A stretch of 64,000 nucleotides of DNA from CBDBBY01 sp965203795 (GCA_965203795.1 OZ241915.1:3596001-3660000), one strand, 5' to 3'. Counted from the stretch's first letter, positions 41,101-49,179 are shown. Program-made: numbers and translations. Notes: a model not told the origin generated them from the sequence alone.

Positions 41101-43035
41101 GCGCTCGCGTACCGCTCAGGATGCATCGTCCGGCGGGAAGGCGCCGACCGGCGGAAGGCCGTCGACGATTTCAACAGCGGGGACCTCGACGTCCTCATAT
41201 ACAACTCAGCGGGCGCGACCGGCGGGTCGTACCATGCGTCGGCGGAGTTCCGCGACCAGCGGCCGCGGTCGATCGTCGAGATGGAGACGCCGGTCGACAT
41301 CATCAAGTACGTGCAGGCCCAAGGGCGCGGCAACCGTTACGGGCAGGTGGCGAAGCCGAGGGTCGTCTCGGTGGTGACCGGCCTGATTCCGGAAATGAGA
41401 ATTCTCCAGCAGCGGAACAGGAAGCTGCGGTCGATGGGCGCCATCATCGACGGGAACCGGTCCCATCCATTGCTGTTCGATGACGTTCCGGACTTCCTTA
41501 ACATCGTCGGCGACCGCGCCGCGATGCACGTGCTGCTCGCCAAACCGGACATAACCCGTCGGCTGGGCTTCCAGGAAATCGCGGAGGGAATCGGGGAGGA
41601 CCAGGCGGATTCCATTCTGGACCGCGGCGCGCTCGCCGATTCAGGCGCCTCGTCGAAGCTCGCCGAATCGCTCGCGAACAAGGTGCTGACGCGCTCGCTG
41701 GTGCTGTCCGCCGCGGAGCAGTCGGAGCTCGTCGACCTCATGCGGTACGAATTCGACGCGGTTGTCGAAGAGCTCGAGAGCCGGAACCTCAATCCGCTGA
41801 AGCCGAAGGAGATCCAAGGCGAGATCCAGGTCCTCGGCACGACGCTGTTTTCAGGTTTGGAGACCCCCGAGGATGATCTGGACGTGTCGGCGTTCTTCGC
41901 GCCGCTCTACATGTCGACCGGAGTCCACCATTTCTCGGAGGAGCCGATCGGATCCGAGGAGCTCGTTCGCTTGGTCAACAACTCGATGATCGCCGACGGC
42001 GCGGATGGCTTCGCCCGCCACGCCGACCGCTTGGAATCCATGCTGCCCAACCTTCTCCGAACGGCGATGCGGGCGGATTCGCGGCTAGAGGACGCGCTGG
42101 CCGACTTGGCGAACCAGCCGCATCGGTTCCGGCTGAAGCACCAGCGGCTGACGCGCCTGATTCATCTGCTGCGGAACATCAGGCCCGGCCGCGCCGTGCA
42201 GCTCGCCGGATTCGGGTCGTTCCGCGACGACGCTCTGAGAACGATCGTCAAAACGACCGCGCCCGATCTCAGGCATGCGGACTGGCCGCAGGCCTACAAG
42301 ATTCGGACGGTGACGCCGGGAGACACCAGGCCGGAAATCATTTCGCTCAGGAGGCTGCTGAAGCTTCCGAGCGCGGATGTCCGGTTCTCAATCGGCTTGG
42401 AGCGGGGACGGAACGAGCGTCATCTCCGGAACTTCGACGAGCAGCGCAATCTGGAGCGGCGGCTCCCCGTCCAGGTGCTGGCCGGAAACCATTTGGCCGC
42501 CATCCTTGAGGCGCGGCGGCATTCGCTCGGCACGATGTCCTTGTACAAGGAGGCGTCCGGCCAGATGCAGCGGGGGATCGTCGTGCACCAGAGCAAGGCC
42601 GACCTGAGGTTCCTGCCAGTGGTCATTCCCTCCGGCCGCGTGGCGGCGGCGGTTGCCGCCATGGCGTTCCGGGGAAGACTGGGAAAGGGCGTCGCGCTGT
42701 GGGTCGGAAAACGGGACAATCCGCTGATCAGGTTCGATTTCGTGACCAGGCCGGGCCATTCGGGGATGTTCTCGCACTTGCCGCCGATCAACCAGGGGGA
42801 TCTATACGGATGCCGACCTTCTCTGGCCGCGCTGAAGCGCACGAGGCGACGCAAGCAGTACGCGCCCTGGCCATCGGAAGCAGGGCTCATCGATGCCGCC
42901 CTGCGGGCCACGGACGGGCTCGTCCTCATGGCCGACGGCAGAATCCGGGATCACGTCAATGACGTCAGCGCCGCGCTTGAGCGCGGCGAATTCCGCCCTT
43001 GGATGGATCTGCATGAACGCGCCGACGCCGCGTGA
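38128..43035 (+). CDS. Strawberry-notch-like superfamily 2 helicase (1635 aa)
   Basis: A giant ATPase. Walker A lies in DQTGVGKGRSLAAI (Gly555 to Arg560, Lys558), the GVGKGR form typical of strawberry-notch proteins. The DECH box is at residues 684-687 (LVLDECHNALN), followed by YATATPLRN (motif III-like). The C-terminal helicase half has VQAQGRGNRYGQ (about 1063-1073, motif VI-like) and the SNO-C type block VVSVVTGLIPEMRILQQRNRKLRSM. The first ~500 residues have no enzyme motif I can name; in phage and ICE relatives this part can hold a methyltransferase. The last ~300 residues are unassigned. Bacterial members occur in phages, ICEs and defence islands (DarB-like proteins). Here it sits with an unknown protein and DNA-modification genes. 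Confidence 0.8.
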   Translation: MEMPADNRDPDPLAKWVVFRDGSAALRRMVKSDGEKGLLLQFTGLGAWEDVRRRALAYGFSEVHASKSLMLMARNRALGISTTELADALGGDVVEMPLSVVHSYPWTADYRQPDLGKGLSSAGGPKPAAIRPLGWNHLGEEVLTDGEGRRYRKGPVEEGRTRYFAETDNQDRTLFLRAEKPEDLPRIAAGLLHMAERGTVRREEFGEVAAAAAEPAKPGRPQMETGFVEESLKRELVERIIGVSVEDDASRRSYHRAMRLGEHLSGVVNEASKPLDGLSPSIGFLVFLRRLVREADATEVSGNERLRAAVHIAQAEGEVQSQLYDLTGSRAGGEAERAANILARRTAEGSSILIVAGGADSDAVESIRTALGVGYAIENVAEIAPHVATGRHDGGLCTAFVIGERRPSPVESLPIAAQRTFKVLTRDDLDGLHKEIRRSRKRIRDWHLDAADAEAWETEDREDNERQRPYVALSELSAPFTMIPKALEGATAKALRRVGSELEEQGGLDGWLAGALGVSRDDLAGMLTSEQADAIALRKSAADRNRGFLLADQTGVGKGRSLAAICRLHARTGGKVLYFTENADINIPDVWRDITAVGGRAEFRPAILASRPVALKGGGGEDGAETVFKTESALSRRRVFEEALWPKDRNLVLTNYSQFSRGKDSPAQNWARSAPDASTLLVLDECHNALNPESNMGKAVRAMIEAVGRKNVVYATATPLRNIAGAELYKPLLPDAEGDRLDGIFASLSVGGETAQESFATMLAEDGVFVRRDHDLSNLEFQVRLPDDARMSRYQDIMNLFSPMVEQLLDASLEVQALVGRAQAVRYREMINRGHDPRAARAETNALYQYSGAAGGPLARLARLTINAIKVGQVVDEALNEISAGRKPLISFHSTGAGLFTEIATRGGEAESSGDMSLADQIMRVAEGIFRVRIDDEVRDARLLSPEIEEAAQRIRHMVERIPQDLPVSPIDALIESLGAHGVSVGEISGRALAYRSGCIVRREGADRRKAVDDFNSGDLDVLIYNSAGATGGSYHASAEFRDQRPRSIVEMETPVDIIKYVQAQGRGNRYGQVAKPRVVSVVTGLIPEMRILQQRNRKLRSMGAIIDGNRSHPLLFDDVPDFLNIVGDRAAMHVLLAKPDITRRLGFQEIAEGIGEDQADSILDRGALADSGASSKLAESLANKVLTRSLVLSAAEQSELVDLMRYEFDAVVEELESRNLNPLKPKEIQGEIQVLGTTLFSGLETPEDDLDVSAFFAPLYMSTGVHHFSEEPIGSEELVRLVNNSMIADGADGFARHADRLESMLPNLLRTAMRADSRLEDALADLANQPHRFRLKHQRLTRLIHLLRNIRPGRAVQLAGFGSFRDDALRTIVKTTAPDLRHADWPQAYKIRTVTPGDTRPEIISLRRLLKLPSADVRFSIGLERGRNERHLRNFDEQRNLERRLPVQVLAGNHLAAILEARRHSLGTMSLYKEASGQMQRGIVVHQSKADLRFLPVVIPSGRVAAAVAAMAFRGRLGKGVALWVGKRDNPLIRFDFVTRPGHSGMFSHLPPINQGDLYGCRPSLAALKRTRRRKQYAPWPSEAGLIDAALRATDGLVLMADGRIRDHVNDVSAALERGEFRPWMDLHERADAA

Positions 43036-43063
43036 AGCGCGTCCCGGCGCGCTGCGGGCGCAC

Positions 43064-43650
43064 TTACGTCGGCGGACGCGACTCCGAAGGTAGCGAAGCA
43101 GGGGACGCGTCCCGACGGACAAGCGGTGCCGGGAGCGCGGCCGGAACATCGGCCTCGATATCGCAGCCAAGAAAGCGGCGGCCGACGCGCTGCGCAGCCT
43201 CCATTACCGAGAAGGATCCGGCGGCCGGGTCGATCACGGTGTCGCCCGGACCGGTGACCGCCTCGATCAGAGTCGCCTGCAATCCGACGGGCTTGCGGTG
43301 CGCGTAGCCGTCGGGTTTCGGGGATTTCTCCTCGATGACGTCCGGAATGCTCCGGCTGCGCCAGATTCCCTTCGCCCGCTGCGGGTTCTTCTGGAACACG
43401 CATAGGAATTCCGACTTCCTGCGCGTCCGGTATCCCATGCCGAAACGGCTCTTGTGCCAGACCACCAGGTCGACGATTTTCAGTTCGGTACCGTCCGCCC
43501 AGCCGGACACTCCTTGGCACAAGTGGAATTTGTCCACCCACAGGAACAGGTGCCCGGAGGGAACAAGGATCCGGTCGATGCCCTTGATGAATTCGCGGAT
43601 GACCAGATTCGGAATGTGTGTCCCTGTGCAGAACCGACCGACCGTTCAGT
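43064..43650 (-). pseudogene. DNA methyltransferase, 5'-truncated copy
   Basis: The frame reads THIPNLVIREFIKGIDRI, then GHLFLWVDKFHLCQG, GMGYRTRRKSEFLCVFQK and the SAM-binding motif IDPAAGSFSVMEAA. All these blocks have close counterparts in the intact methyltransferase at 44358-45113 (GMGYRTRRRAEY, IDPASGSFSVLDAA). The N-terminal part with the catalytic DPxY motif is missing; homology stops near 43650, just before the endonuclease 3' end. It probably was the methyltransferase of the helicase island before the restriction-modification genes arrived. It converges with the helicase gene. Confidence 0.75.
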
Positions 43651-43676
43651 GCTCTTGATGAGAATAATTTGCGGTT

Positions 43677-44348
43677 CTAATCGAGCAGTTCCATCAGGCG
43701 ATGTTTGATCGGTTCGATATTAACGAGCTCCGACAGGAGGAACTCCACATTGTCCGGACCATCGGTGCGTCTGGCCAGTACAATTTCGTTGTAATTGATC
43801 CTTAGCAGGTCACAGAACTCGCGGCCTGTCATTGCCTCGGCAAGCGGGATCTTCCGCTTGAAGCCGTTATAAATCGCTTGGCGGTCATTCTGATTGAAAG
43901 CACAGAAATGCGCTTCGAATCGATACGGGATTTGCCCTGCGTTGTGATGGATGAACTTGCGCATGGCCCGACGCTCCGCGCCGGCCTTCTTGGTGTCGAA
44001 CACGTGGCCGTCCTTCAGCTCAACGATATGGCAGGTCCCAATGCGTTCATGGTGTTCGAATACCATGAAGTCCGGTTCTGATCCTTCAAAGTTTATTGTC
44101 TCGCTCTTCTTGATCTGTTGCTTGCGGGCTAGCCAGATGCCATCATCCCGGTTCGCGCATGCCAGAAAGGCATCTAGATTATTGATATTATTGGGAACTA
44201 CCTCCGCGATCATTTTTTCGAGTTCATAGCCGGACGAGATCAAGGCGGAATGCACCTTGCTGGCCAACGCGCCTAGATCAGCATTGTCGAACAACCGCTC
44301 GTAGGAACCGGAGGTGTTCCTGGGCTGCGCGTTCCGCATACGGGCCAT
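43677..44348 (-). CDS. PD-(D/E)xK-type restriction endonuclease (candidate type II)
   Basis: A 223-aa protein with a nuclease-like active site: SEPDFMVFE gives Pro92-Asp93, and after 16 residues CHIVELKDG gives Glu110-x-Lys112, the PD...ExK arrangement of restriction endonucleases. A Lys/Arg-rich helix follows (DTKKAGAERRAMRKF). It starts nine bases after the stop of a DNA methyltransferase gene on the same strand, the standard methyltransferase-first layout of type II restriction-modification operons. The base composition is clearly less GC-rich than the helicase gene beside it, which suggests a separate arrival. The recognition site cannot be derived. I rate the nuclease fold likely and the type II label probable. 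Confidence 0.7.
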   Translation of the reverse strand: MARMRNAQPRNTSGSYERLFDNADLGALASKVHSALISSGYELEKMIAEVVPNNINNLDAFLACANRDDGIWLARKQQIKKSETINFEGSEPDFMVFEHHERIGTCHIVELKDGHVFDTKKAGAERRAMRKFIHHNAGQIPYRFEAHFCAFNQNDRQAIYNGFKRKIPLAEAMTGREFCDLLRINYNEIVLARRTDGPDNVEFLLSELVNIEPIKHRLMELLD

Positions 44349-44357
44349 GAACCTAGC

Positions 44358-45113
44358 CTAGCCGTTTAGGTCGCAGCCAAGAAATGTGCGTTGCCGTTTC
44401 AGCGCCGCATCCAACACTGAGAACGACCCCGATGCCGGGTCGATCACGAAGTCGCCCTCATTGCTCACGGCGGCCATGAGTTCGCCTTGCAGGTTCACTG
44501 GCTTCGTGTGGGGATGCTCGCGCTGCGACACCTGCTCCTGGACCGCGTCGGGGATGTTGTGGATTTTCCAGACGCCCTTGGCCCTGCGCGGCTGCTTTTG
44601 AAGAACGACGCAGTACTCCGCCCGGCGGCGTGTGCGGTATCCCATGCCGAACGTGCCTTTGTCCCAAGTCACCAAATCCACGATGTCAAGGCTCGTTCCG
44701 TCGAACCACGGGCGCACGCCTTGGCAAAGGTGGAATTTGTCCACCCACAGGAACAGATGCCCCGAGGGGATCAAGGCGCGGTCGATACCGCGAACGAAAT
44801 GACCGATTGCAGTCTCGGTCATCTGCCTCAGCGCGCACCGTCGCTTGCCGCGGTTCTCGCCTTCGTTGCCGTAGGACAGTTTTTCAAGCACGCCGCGATA
44901 TTGCGGATCAAGGAAGGCCACCGGGATCGTTTCAGCCGGGAGCATGCGCAGAAATTCGAGACCGTCCATCCTGAGCCTCGTGTTTGGCTCGAGCGAAGCT
45001 GGTAATGATAAGCTTGGCGCACGAACGGTGCGCTGGCGCGAGAACACCGTCGTCGGGAGTGAGTCCATCGTTGTGTTGGTAGGCTCTGCCAGTTGCTGTG
45101 CGTTGCGCGGCAT
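44358..45113 (-). CDS. Site-specific DNA methyltransferase (beta-class, N4-cytosine or N6-adenine)
   Basis: A 251-aa SAM-dependent methyltransferase. Motif IV comes early as DPQY (residues 69-72), and the SAM-binding motif I comes at the C-terminus (IDPASGSFSVLDAA, from residue ~224) followed by GCDLNG, which is the order of beta-class amino-methyltransferases. DPQY in place of DPPY is a variant. The start is ATG 45113 with GAGGA six bases upstream; the longer frame to 45134 lacks this. It protects host DNA from the endonuclease encoded just downstream. A truncated homologue lies at 43064-43650. Whether A or C is methylated cannot be decided here. Confidence 0.83.
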   Translation of the reverse strand: MPRNAQQLAEPTNTTMDSLPTTVFSRQRTVRAPSLSLPASLEPNTRLRMDGLEFLRMLPAETIPVAFLDPQYRGVLEKLSYGNEGENRGKRRCALRQMTETAIGHFVRGIDRALIPSGHLFLWVDKFHLCQGVRPWFDGTSLDIVDLVTWDKGTFGMGYRTRRRAEYCVVLQKQPRRAKGVWKIHNIPDAVQEQVSQREHPHTKPVNLQGELMAAVSNEGDFVIDPASGSFSVLDAALKRQRTFLGCDLNG

Positions 45114-45290
45114 AGGCGATTCCTCAATTCGCAATTTAGGTCTTGTATCAAGTGATGCCGCTGTTGTCGCCTCGGTGGTAGGGCTCGGGTTTTGGTGCTC
45201 CCCGATCAGCCGATCGAAGCATCGGGAGGCATTGTGCGGATTTCCGGCGCTGAGGCTGCCCAGGCAAACCGATGCGGGAAAGGATGAGCA

Positions 45291-46757
45291 GTGCTTCTGG
45301 GGATCGATGTAGGCACCTCCGCCGTCAAGGCCGCGCTCTCCGAAGGCGCCGGGCAGATCGCGTCCGTTTCGGCGCCCTTGGCGGTCAGCTCGCCCCGTCC
45401 CGGATGGTCGGAGCAGCCGCCCGCCGCATGGTGGGAGGCGCTGCGCTCAGCGCTTGGCGGCTTGGAGGCGGAGTCGCCCGGCGCGATTTCCGGCGTGACT
45501 GCAATAGGACTGTCCGGCCAGATGCACGGGCTGGTGGCTCTCGGCAGCGACCGCCGCCCCTTGCGGCCGTGCATACTTTGGAACGACAACCGGTCGGCGG
45601 CGGAGTGCCGGATCCTTGCCGACCGGATCAACGACATCGGCGCCGTCGCGGGCGTGCCGCCGCTTCCCGGATTCACGGCTCCCAAGGTGATGTGGGTGAA
45701 GGAGCACGAACCGGAAGTCTACCGGCGGATCAGGCATGTCCTGCTCCCGAAGGATTACGTGGGCATGATGCTACACGGCGAAATCGCGACCGACCGGTCG
45801 GACGCGGCGGGGACGCTTTGGCTTGATCAGGCGAAGCGCGAATGGTCCAAGCGGCTCTGCGAGGGAAGCGGAACGGATTGCGGATGGCTGCCGGGGCTGC
45901 ACGACGGTCACAGCCGATGCGGCGAGGTGTCCAAGGCCGCCGCCGCCGAAACCGGGCTGCCCGCTGGAATCCCGGTGTTCGCGGGCGGCGGCGACGCCGC
46001 CACTGGCGCGGTGGCGGCCGGCGCGACCGCGCCGGGCCGAGGCATCATATCGCTAGGAACGTCGGGCCAGCTTCTCATGTGCACGGCGGAGTACAGCCCG
46101 AATCCCGAAAAGCTTGTCCACGCGTTCGCCCATACGATTCCGGACCTTTGGTACCGAATGGCCGCCATGCTCAACGGCGCCCGGCCCCTGTCGTGGATGG
46201 CCGGCGTGCTGCGGACCGGCGTAGGCGACATTCTGCGGCTGGCGGAAAAGGCGGACCCGGACCGCATCCCGCTGTTCCTCCCCTATCTGACCGGCGAGCG
46301 AAGCCCTCACGGCGACCCCGACATCCGCGGCGCGTTCTACGGGCTGGAGGACCAGTCGGGCGCGGAAGAGATGTGCAGGGCGGTCGTGGAGTCCATCGGG
46401 TTCTCGATGGCCGACGCTTGCGCAAGCTTCGGGGACGCGGTTGCCGATGCGCCGCACCTGCTGGCGCTCGGCGGCGGCGCGGCGAGCGACGCCGTGCTGC
46501 AGACCGTTTCGAGCGCGACCGGAATGGCGCTGGGCAGAGCGGACGGAAGCGCGGCAGGCCCGGCGATGGGCGCCGCGCTGCTTGCCGGAGTGGGGGCCGG
46601 GATACTGGACGCGGGAGCGCTGGGCCGCCAGCCCGACGTGCGGGACTGGTTCGAGCCGGAGCCGGAACAGGGCGCCCTCCTGGATCGCCTTGCCGCCTAC
46701 AGAAGCCTTTACAAGGCGCTGAGGCCGTTCGCCCAGGACGGGATGCGCATACTATAA
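45291..46757 (+). CDS. xylB: Xylulokinase (FGGY carbohydrate kinase)
   Basis: A 488-aa FGGY-family kinase that phosphorylates D-xylulose to xylulose-5-phosphate; some relatives in polyol operons also accept fructose or ribulose. The N-terminus MLLGIDVGTSAVKAAL is the phosphate-1 motif. Further marks are GLSGQMHGLVAL, the substrate region ILWNDNRSAAEC, FLPYLTGERSPH and LALGGGAASDAVLQ. GTG 45291 is the start, with AAAGGA upstream. It is the first gene of the plus-strand polyol operon; the binding-protein gene follows after a 138-bp gap that may hold its own promoter. Confidence 0.9.
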   Translation: MLLGIDVGTSAVKAALSEGAGQIASVSAPLAVSSPRPGWSEQPPAAWWEALRSALGGLEAESPGAISGVTAIGLSGQMHGLVALGSDRRPLRPCILWNDNRSAAECRILADRINDIGAVAGVPPLPGFTAPKVMWVKEHEPEVYRRIRHVLLPKDYVGMMLHGEIATDRSDAAGTLWLDQAKREWSKRLCEGSGTDCGWLPGLHDGHSRCGEVSKAAAAETGLPAGIPVFAGGGDAATGAVAAGATAPGRGIISLGTSGQLLMCTAEYSPNPEKLVHAFAHTIPDLWYRMAAMLNGARPLSWMAGVLRTGVGDILRLAEKADPDRIPLFLPYLTGERSPHGDPDIRGAFYGLEDQSGAEEMCRAVVESIGFSMADACASFGDAVADAPHLLALGGGAASDAVLQTVSSATGMALGRADGSAAGPAMGAALLAGVGAGILDAGALGRQPDVRDWFEPEPEQGALLDRLAAYRSLYKALRPFAQDGMRIL

Positions 46758-46777
46758 TGGCGAAAATTCGGGGAATA

Positions 46778-46792
46778 TTCGCGAATTGCGAA
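46778..46792. promoter_or_regulatory. Dyad TTCGC-N5-GCGAA upstream of smoE
   Basis: A perfect five-base inverted repeat with AT-rich centre (GAATT) inside the AT-richer gap between xylB and smoE. It could be an operator for the AraC-type regulator of the operon, though AraC sites are usually direct repeats. The excellent ribosome site ACGGAGG follows about 90 bp downstream, just before the smoE start. Confidence 0.3.
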
Positions 46793-46895
46793 CGGAATGT
46801 ATCATATCAAGGCGCAAATGTATTGGCGGCTCCCTTGGATTCGCAGTAGCGATTGTGGTCAATTCCCAAACGAATCGATCTCAACGGAGGAAAAA

Positions 46896-48203
46896 ATGGA
46901 TTCACTTCGCGCTCCGGCGCTGGGCTTGGCCGTCGGCCTCGCCTGCGCCGCCCCGCTAGCCGCGGGGGAGCTGACAATCGCGACCGTGAACAACGGCCAC
47001 ATGATTGAAATGCAGAAGCTCACGCCGGAATTCGAGGCGGCCAACCCCGGCATCACGCTGAACTGGGTCGTTCTCGAGGAAGGCGTGCTTCGGCAGCGCG
47101 TAACGACGGACATTTCGACGAAGGGCGGACAGTTCGACGTCATGACCATCGGCATGTACGAAACGCCGATCTGGGGCGCCCGCGGGTGGCTTGAGCCGCT
47201 CGACTTCGGCGCCGAGTACGATGTCGACGATCTTCTCCCGGCGATGCGCGACGGACTCAGCCATGACGGGACGCTTTACGCGGCTCCCTTCTACGGCGAG
47301 AGCTCAATGATCATGTACCGCAAGGACCTGCTTGACGCGGCCGGAATGGAAATGCCCGACAATCCGACTTGGGGGCATGTCCGCGACGCGGCGGCGGCGA
47401 TGACCGACAAGGACAACGGCGTTTACGGCATCTGCCTGCGCGGCAAGCCCGGCTGGGGCGACAACGCGGCGTTCATCACGACCATGGCGAACTCCTTCGG
47501 AGCGAAGTGGTTCAACGAGGACTGGACGCCGGATCTCGACAGCCCGGCTTGGAACCACGCGGTCAACTTCTACGTGGATCTCCTGACCGACTACGGCCCT
47601 CCGGGCTCTACCGGCAACTCGTTCAACGAGATCCTCGCGCTGATGAACGAGGGCAAGTGCGGAATGTGGATCGACGCGACGATCGCCGCTTCCTTCGTCA
47701 CGAACCCCGATCAAAGCCAAGTGCACGACAAGATGGCGTTCGCGCAGGCCCCGGTCGCCGTGACCAAGCGCGGCGCCAATTGGCTGTGGGCCTGGGCGCT
47801 GGCCGTTCCGGCTGGAACCCAGCAGGCCGGCGACGCCAAGAAGTTCATTGAGTGGGCGACCTCCAAGTCGTACATTGAACTTGTGGCTTCCAAGAACGGA
47901 TGGGGGGCCGTGCCGACCGGTACCAGGACCTCGACCTACGAGAACCAGAACTTCCTGAACGCGGCGGTGTTCGCGGACGCCGAGCTGAAGGCTATCCTTT
48001 CGGCTGATCCGAACAACTCCACCCAGGATCCGTCGCCCTACGTCGGCGTGCAGTTCGCGGCGATCCCGGAATTCCAGACCATCGGCATCGCGGTCGGACA
48101 GCAGATGACGTCGGCGCTCGCCGGCGACGTCTCGGTCGAAGAGGCGCTTGCCAACGCGCAGGAAGCCGCGGACCGCGAGATGAGGAAGGCGGGCTATTAC
48201 TGA
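46896..48203 (+). CDS. smoE: Polyol (sorbitol/mannitol) ABC transporter substrate-binding protein
   Basis: A 435-aa extracellular solute-binding protein of family 1. The signal peptide is MDSLRAPALGLAVGLACAAP (continuing LAAGE). Family landmarks are MIEMQKLTPEFEAANPGITLNWVVLEE (read across two parts), DVMTIGMYETPIWGARGWL and APFYGESSMIMYRKDLLD. It matches SmoE/MtlE, the sorbitol/mannitol binding proteins of alphaproteobacteria. ATG 46896 with CGGAGG upstream is chosen; the earlier frame has no signal peptide. Two hairpins follow the gene before the permease genes, in line with higher expression of the binding protein. Confidence 0.9.
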   Translation: MDSLRAPALGLAVGLACAAPLAAGELTIATVNNGHMIEMQKLTPEFEAANPGITLNWVVLEEGVLRQRVTTDISTKGGQFDVMTIGMYETPIWGARGWLEPLDFGAEYDVDDLLPAMRDGLSHDGTLYAAPFYGESSMIMYRKDLLDAAGMEMPDNPTWGHVRDAAAAMTDKDNGVYGICLRGKPGWGDNAAFITTMANSFGAKWFNEDWTPDLDSPAWNHAVNFYVDLLTDYGPPGSTGNSFNEILALMNEGKCGMWIDATIAASFVTNPDQSQVHDKMAFAQAPVAVTKRGANWLWAWALAVPAGTQQAGDAKKFIEWATSKSYIELVASKNGWGAVPTGTRTSTYENQNFLNAAVFADAELKAILSADPNNSTQDPSPYVGVQFAAIPEFQTIGIAVGQQMTSALAGDVSVEEALANAQEAADREMRKAGYY

Positions 48204-48223
48204 GTCGGAGACTTTCTCCGCAA

Positions 48224-48253
48224 AGGGGCGACCGCGAATGAGCGGCCGCCCCT
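48224..48253 (+). promoter_or_regulatory. First hairpin after smoE
   Basis: AGGGGCGACCGC (48224-48235) pairs with GCGGCCGCCCCT (48242-48253) with one mismatch around a six-base loop. There is no T-run behind it. It is likely a processing or stabilising structure. Confidence 0.55.
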
Positions 48254-48276
48254 GCAAAGCTGCCTTTGCTGCATCG

Positions 48277-48304
48277 CGCCGGGCCGGAACATTCCGGCCC
48301 GGCG
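48277..48304 (+). promoter_or_regulatory. Second hairpin after smoE: perfect 13-bp inverted repeat
   Basis: CGCCGGGCCGGAA (48277-48289), two-base centre CA, TTCCGGCCCGGCG (48292-48304), perfectly complementary. It ends 10 bp before the smoF start codon, so it could also mask the ribosome site of the permease gene. No other copy was noticed in the window. Confidence 0.65.
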
Positions 48305-48314
48305 ATTTGGTTGA

Positions 48315-49175
48315 ATGAACCGCACTCTCACAAGGCTGCTCCAGGCGCCGAGCGTCATCCTGCTGCTGCTCTGGATGATCGTGCCCCTGAGCATGACGCT
48401 GTATTTTTCCACGATCCGGTACCATCTTCTGTATCCGGAGCGATCAGGCTTCATCGGCTGGTCCAACTACGAGTTCTTCTACACGGATCCCGCGTTCTGG
48501 CCCGCGCTTCTGAACACTCTGGTTCTTGTCGGATCGGTGCTGGCTATATCGGTCGTCGTCGGCTTGGCGGTCGCGATCCTGATCGACCGGCCGTTCCGCG
48601 GCCGCGGCATCGTCCGGGTCATGCTGATTTCGCCGTTCTTCATCATGCCGACGGTCAACGCGCTGCTCTGGAAGAACATGATGCTGAACCCGATCTACGG
48701 GCTGTTCGCGGTGGCGGCGCAGGCCGTCGGGGCGGAGCCTGTGGACTGGCTGGCGCAGTTCCCGCTGCTTTCCGTGATCATCATTGTGAGCTGGCAATGG
48801 ACGCCGTTCGCGATCCTGATCTTCATGACCTCGCTGCAAAGCCAGGACCAGGAGCAGAAGGAGGCCGCGCTGCTGGACGGAGCCGGCTTCTGGGCGCGCT
48901 TCTGGAACCTGACGCTGCCCCACCTCTCGAGGCCGATCGCGATCGTTCTGCTGATCCAGATGATTTTCCATCTGTCGATCTTCGCTGAGATATACGTGAC
49001 GACGGGCGGGGGTCCGGGAACGAGGTCGACGAACCTGGCCTTCATGATCTTCAGCCAGGCGCTGCAGGGCTTCGATGTGGGCGTTGCGTCGGCAGGCGGC
49101 GTCTTCGCGATCATACTCGCGAACATTGTCGCCATCTTCCTGGTGCGGATCGTCGGCAAGAGCCTGGCGATCTAG
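48315..49175 (+). CDS. smoF: Polyol ABC transporter permease 1
   Basis: A 286-aa inner-membrane permease of the MalF type with six expected transmembrane segments (for example SVILLLLWMIVPLSMTLYF at the N-terminus). The EAA loop reads EAALLDGAGFWARFWNLTLP. It corresponds to SmoF/MtlF. The second permease follows after four bases. The start codon is close behind a strong hairpin. Confidence 0.92.
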   Translation: MNRTLTRLLQAPSVILLLLWMIVPLSMTLYFSTIRYHLLYPERSGFIGWSNYEFFYTDPAFWPALLNTLVLVGSVLAISVVVGLAVAILIDRPFRGRGIVRVMLISPFFIMPTVNALLWKNMMLNPIYGLFAVAAQAVGAEPVDWLAQFPLLSVIIIVSWQWTPFAILIFMTSLQSQDQEQKEAALLDGAGFWARFWNLTLPHLSRPIAIVLLIQMIFHLSIFAEIYVTTGGGPGTRSTNLAFMIFSQALQGFDVGVASAGGVFAIILANIVAIFLVRIVGKSLAI

Positions 49176-49179
49176 ACGG

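Noticed and set aside
46752..46757. TATAAT at the end of xylB as a promoter for smoE
   Set aside because: It overlaps the final codons and stop of xylB, no -35 box stands at proper distance, and the motif arises from the codons for Ile-Leu-stop.
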